Source: Sphingomonas suaedae
GTDB lineage: Bacteria > Pseudomonadota > Alphaproteobacteria > Sphingomonadales > Sphingomonadaceae
DNA length: 64,000 nt
Direction: 5' to 3'
Assembly: GCF_007833215.1 (NCBI RefSeq)
Contig: NZ_CP042239.1
Coordinates: forward strand, 1,488,001 to 1,552,000
The notes beneath the pieces were generated by a model. That model worked only from the letters and a program-made list of their open reading frames with translations, was not told the origin of the DNA and ran no database searches. Below are positions 26,581 through 37,121 of this stretch, in pieces. The translations under genes were made by a program, and so were the position numbers. Positions within the stretch are counted from its first letter, which is position 1, and each line of letters starts with the position of its first letter.

Positions 26581-26657
26581 GCGCCCTTCCTAGTCAGCGC
26601 GTCGCGCCTCGTCACGCTCGCCATGGCAATGCTATCCAAAACAACTAGATCGGCAAA

Positions 26658-27503
26658 ATGAGCCGTCACCCTGTCTCGGATACACTGACCTTCGAATTCG
26701 ACGTGCCTGTGGCGGTGGACCAAGTGCGCATCGGTCCGAACGGCATCGTCGAGATGATGAGCGGCGGCAGGGCCTTGTCGCCGCGCCATGTCCGGGCCGG
26801 CCAGCACCGGCCACGAGGCGAAAAGCGCGAGAAGAGCCTCTTCAGCATCCCGCTGACCGGTCCCCCGGCAATGATGCGTGAAGCCCAGGCCCTTGCCCAA
26901 TATCGTTTCATCTTCGTCGTTGATACCAACACCCGATTGATTGCGGGGACCCCCGTTTCGTTCGCCAGCGTCGCGGTTTGCTCGATCCGCACCGGGATCG
27001 AGGCGAATGGTGAGACCCTGCTAAGCATCGTGCATCCGATCGGCTACGAGTTTCGCGGTCTGGCCAGCGAACAGGAGCGGCTCGCCTGGCTGTTACTCCA
27101 GGACGCGATCGTCGGCAGTCCCGATTTCGACGGCGCCGCGCGCTATCTCATCGTCACCGATCACGCTCAAAATTGCCATGCAGCGATCAATGCACGCGAC
27201 GAACCGCTGTTCGAGGATGCTATGCTCGCAGAGCGGCTGACGCTCGGCTACGCGACGAGCGACAGCGGGAGCTCGATCACCCAGCAAATCCTGCGCAGCT
27301 GTGACCGCAACGCGCGAAAATTCCTCCGCGATGTCGAATCCGGTGCCGTCGACGATACGAACCTGTTTGCGCTAAACGGAGGGCCGATCACGCATTTTCG
27401 TGGCATAATAAACACTAATCCGGGCGAATCGCAGACTGGCGACATACCGCGTTTCCGGCTGAACGCTGCGACGCCATTCCTGGACCCGTGGTGTGCCGGA
27501 TGA
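26658..27503 (+). CDS. unclassified 281-aa protein
   Basis: I do not recognise this protein. It has no signal peptide or membrane helix. Two beta-strand-like segments end in acidic motifs, FIFVVDTNTR (about residue 94) and YLIVTDHAQNCHAAIN (about residue 169), separated by an alpha/beta region, and a later ATSDSGSS precedes a charged helix ending RKFLRDVESG. The spacing recalls RNase H-like or PIN-type nuclease folds, but no family can be named. There is no good ribosome-binding site before the ATG, its base composition looks less GC-rich than its neighbours, and it lies alone between minus-strand genes, ending 1 bp before the stop of the next. All this suggests acquired DNA. Confidence 0.6.
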   Translation: MSRHPVSDTLTFEFDVPVAVDQVRIGPNGIVEMMSGGRALSPRHVRAGQHRPRGEKREKSLFSIPLTGPPAMMREAQALAQYRFIFVVDTNTRLIAGTPVSFASVAVCSIRTGIEANGETLLSIVHPIGYEFRGLASEQERLAWLLLQDAIVGSPDFDGAARYLIVTDHAQNCHAAINARDEPLFEDAMLAERLTLGYATSDSGSSITQQILRSCDRNARKFLRDVESGAVDDTNLFALNGGPITHFRGIINTNPGESQTGDIPRFRLNAATPFLDPWCAG

Positions 27504-27504
27504 T

Positions 27505-28584
27505 CTACCGTGTGGGGTATACAGAGCTGCGCGAAACCCCATAGGCAAGCCGCTCGGCGTCGCTCAGCGCTAGTTCGGCCCGCGCGCCGCGCTCCGACGA
27601 ACGCTGCGCCGCGTCGATCACCGCCATCACCGCCAGCGCCTCGATCCCCGGCACGGGATTGGCCGCATCGCCGCGAATGGCGTCACGGATCGCCGCGTAA
27701 TAGCGCCGCTGGTCCCCGCGCTCGGCTGCAACCCGCCGCTCGCCCGCCCCATCGAACACCGTCAGCGCATCGTCGTCCACGCCCCAACCTTCGCTGCCCG
27801 GCACGACACCGGCCAGCAACTGCGCCTCCTGCTGGTCGATCCGCGCCTTGACCAGCGACCCGCGTTGCCCATGCACCGTGAATCGTGCCGTTCCGCCTGC
27901 AACCAGCACCGACGCGTGCAGCACCACCCGCATCGCGCCATAGCCCAGCACGACATGCGCCCAATCGTCCGCCTGTCCGCCCACCCGCTGAATCGCAATA
28001 TCGCCCTGCACCCAGTCGGGCAGGCCGAACAGGCACAGCGCCTGATCCACCAGATGCGGCCCAAGGTCGAACCAGATGCCCCCGCCCGGTACCGCCCGCT
28101 CTCGCCAGCGGTCGCGGACTTCGGGCCGGAACCGGTCGAAATGCGATTCGAACTGCGCAACCTCGCCCACTTGTCCCGCGCGGATCGCCTTCGCCACCGA
28201 CAGGAAATCGCTGTCCCAGCGCCGATTGTGGAACACGCTCAGCACCCGCCCGGCGGTCTCCGCTTGCGCGATCAACCCGCGCGCTTCGTCCAGCGTGACG
28301 GTGAAGGGCTTGTCCACCACCACATGCTTGCCCGCCGCCAGCGCCGCCGCCGCAATCGGCGCATGGGTATCATTGGGCGAAGCGATCACGATCAGGTCGA
28401 GATCGTCCCGTGCGATCAGCGCCGCGGGACCGCACTCAACCGCAACGCCCGGCAGATCGGCATGAACCTTCGCTGCGTCGCTTGACGCGACTGCAACGAC
28501 CTCCATCCCCTCCACCACACCGATCAGCGGCGCATGAAAGGTCCGCGCCGCGAACCCGAACCCGACAATCCCGACGCGAACCAT
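27505..28584 (-). CDS. Gfo/Idh/MocA-family oxidoreductase
   Basis: The protein has 359 residues. The N-terminal Rossmann domain starts RVGIVGFGFAARTFHAPLI, and the family motif is KHVVVDKPFTVTLDEA, in which DKP replaces the more usual EKP. The C-terminal domain has GGGIWFDLGPHLVDQAL with the expected His. It resembles E. coli YdgJ-type oxidoreductases using NAD(P); the substrate, probably a sugar or cyclitol, is unknown. The gene stands alone, with no sugar transporter nearby. Confidence 0.85.
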   Translation of the reverse strand: MVRVGIVGFGFAARTFHAPLIGVVEGMEVVAVASSDAAKVHADLPGVAVECGPAALIARDDLDLIVIASPNDTHAPIAAAALAAGKHVVVDKPFTVTLDEARGLIAQAETAGRVLSVFHNRRWDSDFLSVAKAIRAGQVGEVAQFESHFDRFRPEVRDRWRERAVPGGGIWFDLGPHLVDQALCLFGLPDWVQGDIAIQRVGGQADDWAHVVLGYGAMRVVLHASVLVAGGTARFTVHGQRGSLVKARIDQQEAQLLAGVVPGSEGWGVDDDALTVFDGAGERRVAAERGDQRRYYAAIRDAIRGDAANPVPGIEALAVMAVIDAAQRSSERGARAELALSDAERLAYGVSRSSVYPTR

Positions 28585-28728
28585 GCAAACTCCCGAGAAA
28601 AGACTGTCCTACACACCCCGGCCTGTGGCAGCACGCCACGATGATCCCGGCCTTCTCTCCGACCTTACACCCTCGCGTACAACAGCGCGTTTTTTGTCAG
28701 TTTCGTCTGGCCTGTGTCAGCTTCGTCC

Positions 28729-29646
28729 ATGACTGATCCGGCACAGACCGTTCCCGACACCCAGCATCGCGGTCTGATGAGACTGCTCCCGGCCGCCGCC
28801 CGCCCCTATGCGCTGCTCGCCCGGTTCGACCGGCCGATCGGCTGGTGGCTGCTCTTCTGGCCCGGCGCCTGGGCGATCGCCCTGTCCGGCGGCGCGGTGG
28901 AGCGCTGGGACATGATCGCGTGGTTCCTGCTTGGCGCCATCGCGATGCGCGGCGCGGGCTGCGTCTATAACGATATCGTCGACCGCGATCTCGACCGTCA
29001 GGTCGCCCGCACCCGCAGCCGCCCGCTGGCGAGCGGCGCAGTGAGCCTCAAGGCCGCGTGGATCTGGCTGATGTCGCTCTGCCTGATCGGGTTGATCGTC
29101 CTGGTCCAGCTCAACCCTTTCGCCGCCGCGATCGCGCTCGCCAGCCTCATCCTGGTCGCCGCCTACCCCTTCATGAAGCGGATCACTTGGTGGCCACAGG
29201 CGTGGCTGGGTCTCGTTTTCTCCTGGGCCGCGCTCGTCGGCTGGGCGGCGATCACGCGCGAGCTGCCCGCCCCTGCCCTGCTGCTCTATGCGGGGTGCAT
29301 CGCCTGGGTGATCGGATACGACACAATTTACGCGCTTCAGGATGTCGAGGACGACGCGTTGGTCGGCGTCCGTTCGTCCGCCCGGCGCCTCGGCAGCCGG
29401 GTAAAAGCGGGCGTGGCCCTGTTCTACACACTCGCCGTTGCACTTTGGGCGACGGCGCTGTGGCAGGTTCGCCCCGACCCGCTCGTCCTCGCCGCACTCG
29501 CGCCGATGGCGCTGCATCTCGCCTGGCAGGTCGCGACGCTTGCTCCTGCGGATGGCGCCAATGCGCTCCAGCGCTTCCGCTCGAATCGCAATGCCGGGTT
29601 GCTGATGTTCGCCGCCTGCTTCGTCGTGGGGACGACAGCCTTTTGA
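28729..29646 (+). CDS. ubiA: 4-hydroxybenzoate polyprenyltransferase
   Basis: The protein has 305 residues from the ATG at 28729 (a GTG at 28714 is in frame). It has eight or nine hydrophobic helices and both Asp-rich motifs of the UbiA family: NDIVDRDLDRQVARTRSRPL and YDTIYALQDVEDD. It attaches the polyprenyl tail to 4-hydroxybenzoate in ubiquinone synthesis; sphingomonads use ubiquinone-10. Confidence 0.94.
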   Translation: MTDPAQTVPDTQHRGLMRLLPAAARPYALLARFDRPIGWWLLFWPGAWAIALSGGAVERWDMIAWFLLGAIAMRGAGCVYNDIVDRDLDRQVARTRSRPLASGAVSLKAAWIWLMSLCLIGLIVLVQLNPFAAAIALASLILVAAYPFMKRITWWPQAWLGLVFSWAALVGWAAITRELPAPALLLYAGCIAWVIGYDTIYALQDVEDDALVGVRSSARRLGSRVKAGVALFYTLAVALWATALWQVRPDPLVLAALAPMALHLAWQVATLAPADGANALQRFRSNRNAGLLMFAACFVVGTTAF

Positions 29647-29677
29647 CCTTCGCCCCCCGAATACCTAGATCGCCGCG

Positions 29678-31024
29678 ATGCTGACCCCCGACGAAGCCCA
29701 GACCCGCGTCCACGACGCCATTGCCCGCGCCACCCGTGCAGGCGCCGACGCCGCCGATGCCATGCTGTCCGCGGGAGAATCGCTCTCGGTATCGGTCCGG
29801 CTCGGGGCGCTGGAAGATGTCGACCGGGCGGAGCACGCGGAACTTGGCTTGCGCGTGTTTTGCGGCACCCGGTCCGCCAGCATTTCGACCACCGATTTCA
29901 GCCCCGCCGCGCTCGATACGCTGGCCGAGCGCGCGGTGGCGATGGCGCGCGAGGCACCCGAGGACGAATGGGCGGGTCTCGCTCCCGCCGGACGCCTGCT
30001 CCAGGGCGACGTGCCGCAACTCGACCTCGACGATGGCGCGCTCGCCGACCCCGTGACCCTTCGCGCCACCGCGCTTGCCGCCGAGGACGCCGCCCGCGCC
30101 GTTCCCGGGGTCACCAACAGCGAAGGCGGCAGCGCCAGCGCCAGCCGCAGCATCTGGGCGCTCGCCACCAGCCATGGCTTTACCGGCGCCTATGCCGCGT
30201 CCAACCACAGCATCTCGGCGAGCGTACTCGCGGGCGAAACCGGCGCGATGGAGCGCGATTACGCCTATCACAGCGCCCGCCACGCCCGGCATCTGGAGTC
30301 CGCAGAAGCGATCGGCCGCCGCGCGGGCGAACGCGCGGTCGCCCGGCTTGGCGCGGGCCGGGTGCGCAGCGGCGCGATGCCGGTCGTGTTCGACCCGCGC
30401 GTCGGCAACGGCCTGCTCGGCCATCTGAGCAGCGCGATCTCCGGCAGCGCGATCACCCGAAAGACCAGCTTCCTGCTCGACGCGATGGGAAGCCCGATCT
30501 TCGCCCCGGACATATCAGTCGTGGACGATCCGCATCGACCCCACGGCCTGCGCTCGCGCCCGTTCGATGGAGAGGGCCTGCCCGTGTCGCCGGTCGCACT
30601 GGTCGAGGACGGGGTGCTCCAAACCTGGCTGCTCGACAGTGCATCGGCGCGTCAGCTCGGCCTTGAACCAACCGGCCATGCGGTGCGCGGCATCGGCGGC
30701 GCCCCCTCGGTCGGCCCAAGCAACCTCACGATGCAGAACGGCAAGCTGCCGGTCGAAACGCTGATCGCCGATATCGACTATGGGGTGTACGTCACCGAAC
30801 TATCGGGTCAGGGCGTCAACCTCGTCACCGGCGACTATAGCCGCGGCGCGGCCGGCTTCCTGATCGAGGGCGGCGAGATCACCCGGCCGATCAGCGAGTT
30901 CACCATCGCCGGAACGCTTCAGGCGATGTTCCGCGCGCTCGTTCCCGCCAACGATCTCGAACTGCGCTACGGCATCAATGTGCCGACGCTGCGGATCGAC
31001 GGAATGACGGTGGCCAGTGGCTGA
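29678..31024 (+). CDS. pmbA: TldE/PmbA-type metallopeptidase subunit
   Basis: The protein has 448 residues. It has the TldD/E fold, with SARHARHLES in the centre, PVVFDPRVGNGLLGHL and the end EFTIAGTLQAMFRAL. There is no HExxH zinc motif, which marks it as the TldE (PmbA) partner rather than TldD. The heterodimer degrades unfolded peptides and matures microcins. No tldD is in the window. The next gene overlaps it by 8 bp. Confidence 0.92.
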   Translation: MLTPDEAQTRVHDAIARATRAGADAADAMLSAGESLSVSVRLGALEDVDRAEHAELGLRVFCGTRSASISTTDFSPAALDTLAERAVAMAREAPEDEWAGLAPAGRLLQGDVPQLDLDDGALADPVTLRATALAAEDAARAVPGVTNSEGGSASASRSIWALATSHGFTGAYAASNHSISASVLAGETGAMERDYAYHSARHARHLESAEAIGRRAGERAVARLGAGRVRSGAMPVVFDPRVGNGLLGHLSSAISGSAITRKTSFLLDAMGSPIFAPDISVVDDPHRPHGLRSRPFDGEGLPVSPVALVEDGVLQTWLLDSASARQLGLEPTGHAVRGIGGAPSVGPSNLTMQNGKLPVETLIADIDYGVYVTELSGQGVNLVTGDYSRGAAGFLIEGGEITRPISEFTIAGTLQAMFRALVPANDLELRYGINVPTLRIDGMTVASG

Positions 31025-31799
31025 CGGCCTCGCCCGGGCGGTCAGCGCGGTCGCCGCCGAGGCGGGACGGCTGGCGCACGCCCGGTTCGGCACCGACGTT
31101 CGCAAATGGGAGAAGTCTCCCAACAATTTCGTCTGCGAGGTCGATCTCGCGGTCGACGAGCTGCTCCGCGCGCGGCTTTCCGCACTGCTCCCCGATGCTG
31201 GCTGGCTTTCGGAGGAGACCGCCGACGATCTCGCCCGCCTCTCCCACCGCCGCGTCTGGGTGGTCGATCCGATCGACGGCACGCGCGACTATCTGCGCGG
31301 TCGCCCGGGCTGGGCCGTGTCGATCGCCTTGGTCGAGGACGGGCAGCCGGTGATCGGCGTGCTCGACGCCCCGGCGCGCGGCGAGCATTGGATCGGAGTG
31401 CGCGACGCGGGCGCCACTCGCGGCGGCGACCAGATCGCGGCATCCGGACGCGCCGACCTGCCCGGCGCTCGCGTTCCCGCAGACGATCTTCCAGCGGTCG
31501 ATCAGGACCTGGTCATGGTCCCAAGACCCAATTCAATCGCGCTGCGCATGGCGATGGTCGCGGCGGGCGAGGCCGATCTGCTCGCCACCTTCCGCTGGGG
31601 TGCCGACTGGGACATCGCCGCCGCCGTGCTGATCGCGCGGGAAGCTGGCGCCACGGTGACCGACGCACTGGGAAAGAAACTGCGCTTCAACACCCCGCGC
31701 GGCGAGAGCTTCGGCCTGCTGGCGACTGCCCCCGGCATCCACGCCGCCGCCGCCGACCGCCTGCGGCCAAGGGCAGTGGAAGCGCTCGGCAAGCCCTGA
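31017..31799 (+). CDS. inositol-monophosphatase-family phosphatase (CysQ-like)
   Basis: The protein has 260 residues. The metal sites of the family are present: LSEETADD, then WVVDPIDGTRDYLRG, and the C-terminal WGADWDIAAAVLIAREAG. It is nearest in type to 3'(2'),5'-bisphosphate nucleotidase (CysQ), which removes the by-product of sulfate activation, but inositol or histidinol phosphatase cannot be excluded. The GTG start at 31017 overlaps the end of pmbA by 8 bp, so translation is probably coupled. Confidence 0.82.
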   Translation: MADGLARAVSAVAAEAGRLAHARFGTDVRKWEKSPNNFVCEVDLAVDELLRARLSALLPDAGWLSEETADDLARLSHRRVWVVDPIDGTRDYLRGRPGWAVSIALVEDGQPVIGVLDAPARGEHWIGVRDAGATRGGDQIAASGRADLPGARVPADDLPAVDQDLVMVPRPNSIALRMAMVAAGEADLLATFRWGADWDIAAAVLIAREAGATVTDALGKKLRFNTPRGESFGLLATAPGIHAAAADRLRPRAVEALGKP

Positions 31800-31806
31800 C
31801 GCCGGG

Positions 31807-32517
31807 CTATTCGATCGCGTCGTCGCCGCGATAGCGGATCTGGAGATAGCGACCCCGCGTCGCCAGCGCGTCCAGATCGCCCTGCGCCAGTTGGGCCGAC
31901 ATCTGGGCGATCTCCTGGTCGATCAGCGCCAGCCCCTCGACCAGCTGCTTGTCGGGCGACTGGCCGAACCGGTCGACCCCGCGCAGATTGTCGGGCACGC
32001 GCTGATAGCCCTTGATAAGCTCCGGCAATTGCTCGCCGACCAGCTTGCGGACTTCGGCTGCCGCAGGCTCGCTCTCATCCAGCGTCCGCAATTGCCCTGC
32101 CAGCGTCTCGAGCTTCACCCCGATCGTATCCACCAGCGGCATCGCCGCTCCGGGCAGGCTCGGCCGCTGGCGGTCGAGCCATTCCTCGGTCTGCAGCGGC
32201 AGCGTCGCCAGCGACACCGCGCCGAACTTCTCCGGCGTCACCTCGCGGCTGGTGGGCATCAACCCGAAGAACAACGTCGTAGCGATCAGTGCCGCCATCA
32301 CCAGCAACGCCCCGCCCATGCCCAGCGGAATGAACCAGCCCAGCACCATCGCGCCGATGACGATCGCCCCCGCCGCCGCCCCGATCCGGCCCACCCGGCC
32401 CAGAATCTCGGCGTCGCGGCGGCGTTTGGCGCGCGCGGTCAGGTTCGTATAGCGCTCCCGCGAACGGTTGAGCACTTCGCTGGCGCGGTCAATCTGACGG
32501 TCGATCTCGGTCGGCAT
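31807..32517 (-). CDS. XpaC-like membrane protein, partner of TelA
   Basis: The protein has 236 residues. Two adjacent membrane helices (about residues 44-62 and 66-86) follow a basic, helical N-terminus; the C-terminal part is helical and soluble. It lies 9 bp after the telA-family gene, the usual place of xpaC-type genes, which give this assignment more weight than the sequence does. The pair's biochemical function is unknown. Confidence 0.65.
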   Translation of the reverse strand: MPTEIDRQIDRASEVLNRSRERYTNLTARAKRRRDAEILGRVGRIGAAAGAIVIGAMVLGWFIPLGMGGALLVMAALIATTLFFGLMPTSREVTPEKFGAVSLATLPLQTEEWLDRQRPSLPGAAMPLVDTIGVKLETLAGQLRTLDESEPAAAEVRKLVGEQLPELIKGYQRVPDNLRGVDRFGQSPDKQLVEGLALIDQEIAQMSAQLAQGDLDALATRGRYLQIRYRGDDAIE

Positions 32518-32526
32518 GACGGGTAC

Positions 32527-33735
32527 TTACAGCGCCTCCAGCTTGAACGTCTCGTTGTTTCCGGAAATCTGGTTCTGCGACGCGCCCTCCGCCCGGGCGA
32601 TATAGCCCTTGGACTTTTCGACCTCGTTCGACAGCACGTTGACCGTGGTCTTCATATTGTCGAGCGCCTTCACCTTGAACGTGTCGATCGCGTCCATCGT
32701 GTCATAGATATTCTGGAAGGCGCGCTGCAGCGTTTCGATCGGAATCGTCGCAGACGCCGCCTGTTCGTGAATGCGGGCGGTATTGTCCTTGAGCAGCTTA
32801 CCGGTCGAATCGATGATGTTCGCGGTGGTGGTGTTGAGCGCGGTGATCTGGTCGAGCACCAGCCGCTGCGCGGTCAATGCCTGCGCCACGGTCACCGCTG
32901 TGCGCAGCGCGCCGACGGTCGTGGTGCTGGCGCGATCGACGCCCTTCACCAGCTCGACATTGTTCTTCTTCACCAGATCGAGGGCGAGATAGCCCTGCAC
33001 CGTGACCGCCATCTGGGTCAGCAGGTCCTGGGTGCGCTGGCGGGTGTAAAAGAGCGCGGTCTCGCGGATCGCCTTGGCCTTGGCCGGATCGCTGTGATCC
33101 AGTTCGTTGGCCTTGTCTTCCAGACGCTGATCCATCTCCTTGGAGATATAGATCATCTGTTCCAGCCGCCCCATCGCCGCCCACAGATTCTGCCGCTCCA
33201 CATCGATCGCGGCATTGTCCATCAGCAGCTCGTCCTTGCCGGACTGCAGGCTCTTCAGGATGGCGGCGATATGGCCCTGACTCGACTTGTAGCTGTCGAA
33301 ATAGTTGCGCAGCTTGTTGCCGAACGGGATGATCCCGAACAGCTTCTTGCGCTGGGTCAGGTCGCCGCGCTTGCCGGGGTCGAGATCCTCGACCACGCGG
33401 CGCAGTTCGGCCAGATCCTTGCCGACGCCCGCATCCTTGTCCATCGCCCGCACCGGACGGTCGAGGAAACGGTTGGACTGGCCCGCCGCATCGCGAATCT
33501 CTTTCGATCCCATCGCGGTGATCGCATCGACTCGCTTGCCGAACTCCGGAGAGTTGACGTCCTGCGCCACCAGATCGTCGATGAAGGTTTCGACCCGGGT
33601 GATGAGCTCACCCTTTTTGCCCTCGTCGACGGGGACAAGTCCCGCCATTTTCTCGGCCGGTCGCTCCTTCAGCGGCTCGGGCGCAGTCAGCACCAGATCG
33701 TCGGTCTTTTCGGCAGTCGCAGTCTCGGTCGCCAT
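32527..33735 (-). CDS. TelA-family toxic-anion resistance protein
   Basis: The protein has 402 residues, almost entirely predicted helix and coiled coil. The ATG at 33735 has GGAGG 6 bases upstream. Family features include QLTQRKKLFGIIPFG-like sequence (DLTQRKKLFGIIPFGNKLRN), the FDSYKSSQGHIAAILKSLQSGKDELL helix, and TVTVAQALTAQRLVLDQ. TelA was named for tellurite resistance, but most members have no proven link to tellurite. It is probably expressed together with the XpaC-like gene that follows. Confidence 0.88.
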   Translation of the reverse strand: MATETATAEKTDDLVLTAPEPLKERPAEKMAGLVPVDEGKKGELITRVETFIDDLVAQDVNSPEFGKRVDAITAMGSKEIRDAAGQSNRFLDRPVRAMDKDAGVGKDLAELRRVVEDLDPGKRGDLTQRKKLFGIIPFGNKLRNYFDSYKSSQGHIAAILKSLQSGKDELLMDNAAIDVERQNLWAAMGRLEQMIYISKEMDQRLEDKANELDHSDPAKAKAIRETALFYTRQRTQDLLTQMAVTVQGYLALDLVKKNNVELVKGVDRASTTTVGALRTAVTVAQALTAQRLVLDQITALNTTTANIIDSTGKLLKDNTARIHEQAASATIPIETLQRAFQNIYDTMDAIDTFKVKALDNMKTTVNVLSNEVEKSKGYIARAEGASQNQISGNNETFKLEAL

Positions 33736-33890
33736 CGCATCCTCCAGCGGTTCCACCCTAGATGAACGGGAACCGCGTCGCCTTCAAGTGTGTCGCAAAT
33801 ATAATACACTTCCACTATCGTGCAACTGACTGCGAATGTCAGTGGTTGGGGGCTAGCAGCCTGTTAGTATTTCGGCGCTATGGAGGAGTC

Positions 33891-34058
33891 ATGGAACGCA
33901 GGCTCAGGATGATGATTGCCGGTTCGATCGCGGTCTGGGTGCCGGTGGCTTCGGCTGCCGAGGCAAGCCCGATTCTGGTCGACATGGGCAAGGTCTATCG
34001 CCTGAAGGTCCAGCCTGCGGGCGACGCGCCCTCCCCGACGGAGGTACATGCGCGCTAA
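33891..34058 (+). CDS. very small secreted protein
   Basis: This 55-residue frame starts at an ATG with GGAGG 4 bases upstream and opens with a signal-peptide-like sequence (RRLRMMIAGSIAVWVPVASAAEA). The mature peptide is only about 30 residues. Its end overlaps the start of the next gene by 11 bp, so it may be either a real secreted peptide or a translational leader for that gene. I know of no family. Confidence 0.5.
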   Translation: MERRLRMMIAGSIAVWVPVASAAEASPILVDMGKVYRLKVQPAGDAPSPTEVHAR

Positions 34059-35019
34059 ATTCTTCGCGACTGCCATGCTGGTCGCTCTTGCGCTTCCCCC
34101 GGCATCGGCCGTCCAGTCCGCGCCGCAAGCTATTCGAGGGCCCGCACGGTGCCTCGACACCTATTCCGCGCGGGTGTGCGATACCGCTTCCCTCGCCCCG
34201 CTGCGTGCCGAGCTGGCACATAAATTCGCCGCCGTGCTGATGGCGGGTAACCGCACCGCAACCTGGGAAGCACGGCGAAAGGCGGCGCTGCGCGAGATTG
34301 CACAGGCGCGCGACTATGAGGGCAAGCCGCTGTCGGACGTCGAACTGGCACAGCGGTTCCGCGATCAGATCGCCGATCTCGACAAGGCGCTCGCCCAGAC
34401 CCAGTCCGTCCGCGAAATGGTGAAGACGCCCTCAGCACGCGGCGAGACCTGTATGGCGACATGGCTCGATCAGAGGTGTCGCGTCACCTCCTCCGGCATC
34501 CTGTGGAGCAAGACCGGCCAGTCGATCTATTGGCAAATGATGGACGGCGCCTCGTCGGAGGACGGCGTCGGCGCGGGGATCGTCCTTTGGGCGGGCAGCG
34601 GCTTTGGCACCGCAAAACTGATCGGATGGTCGTTCGACGGCGTATTCTTCGAACCGCCGCGTCTCACTCAGGACGGCATGATCTGGGTCCCCGGCCGGGT
34701 GATGGGGACGGGAAACGGCAATGCCGACCTCTTGTTTGAATGGGACGAGGCCAGCAAGAGCTGGCAGGACATCGAACTTGAAAGCTGGCGCGACAGCCTG
34801 GGCTCGAAGCTGCCCAAGGGGTTCGGCATCTGGAAAGGCGTCGACTATGATTTCGAGGGGCTGGGCGCGGCCAGCAAGCTGTGGCGCGAGAGCGACGCGA
34901 ACTGCTGCCCCAGCGGCGGCGACGCGCTGCTGGACTTCGCTATCAGGGACCGGAAGCTGATCTTGACGGACGTGCGCGTCGACATCGTCGAGAAGCGGCG
35001 CGCGCGTCCAAAGGACTGA
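34048..35019 (+). CDS. secreted cysteine-rich protein, unknown function
   Basis: The protein has 323 residues. A signal peptide (MRAKFFATAMLVALALPPASA) is followed by a helical region with charged residues (about 50-125) and then a beta-rich domain. The mature part has six cysteines in three close pairs (RCLDTYSARVC, ETCMATWLDQRC, NCC), which suits disulfides in the periplasm. The N-terminal third resembles lysozyme-inhibitor-like or DUF1311 domains in its Cys-plus-helix pattern, but I do not assign a family. The ATG at 34048 has GAGG upstream and overlaps the small secreted frame before it. Confidence 0.7.
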   Translation: MRAKFFATAMLVALALPPASAVQSAPQAIRGPARCLDTYSARVCDTASLAPLRAELAHKFAAVLMAGNRTATWEARRKAALREIAQARDYEGKPLSDVELAQRFRDQIADLDKALAQTQSVREMVKTPSARGETCMATWLDQRCRVTSSGILWSKTGQSIYWQMMDGASSEDGVGAGIVLWAGSGFGTAKLIGWSFDGVFFEPPRLTQDGMIWVPGRVMGTGNGNADLLFEWDEASKSWQDIELESWRDSLGSKLPKGFGIWKGVDYDFEGLGAASKLWRESDANCCPSGGDALLDFAIRDRKLILTDVRVDIVEKRRARPKD

Positions 35020-35092
35020 AGCCCTTCCCGCGCCGCACAATTTCCGCTATGGGCGCGCCCGAACCGCATTTCAGCGCCATCCAGGAACAGTT

Positions 35093-36907
<1,815 letters not shown>

Positions 36908-36937
36908 AGTCAGCCGCAACCGCAGCCAGACCGTAAC

Positions 36938-36966
36938 GGCGCCGGGAGCAATCCCGGCGCCTTTTT
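36938..36966 (+). terminator. Rho-independent terminator of typA
   Basis: A perfect 10-bp stem, GGCGCCGGGA with TCCCGGCGCC around the loop GCAA, is followed by five T residues. Confidence 0.92.
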
Positions 36967-37121
36967 CTTTCTGGACATGTCCCCCATCGCACCGGCTGCA
37001 TCGCCCCGCCGCGTTCCAGCCTCCGGTCGCCTCCCCCCTCGGCCCACCCCCCGGAACCAATTTCGCGCCCGCAGACTTAGCCCCAGGCCCCAGAGCGGGA
37101 TGAGTTTGTAGGAGTAGCTTC

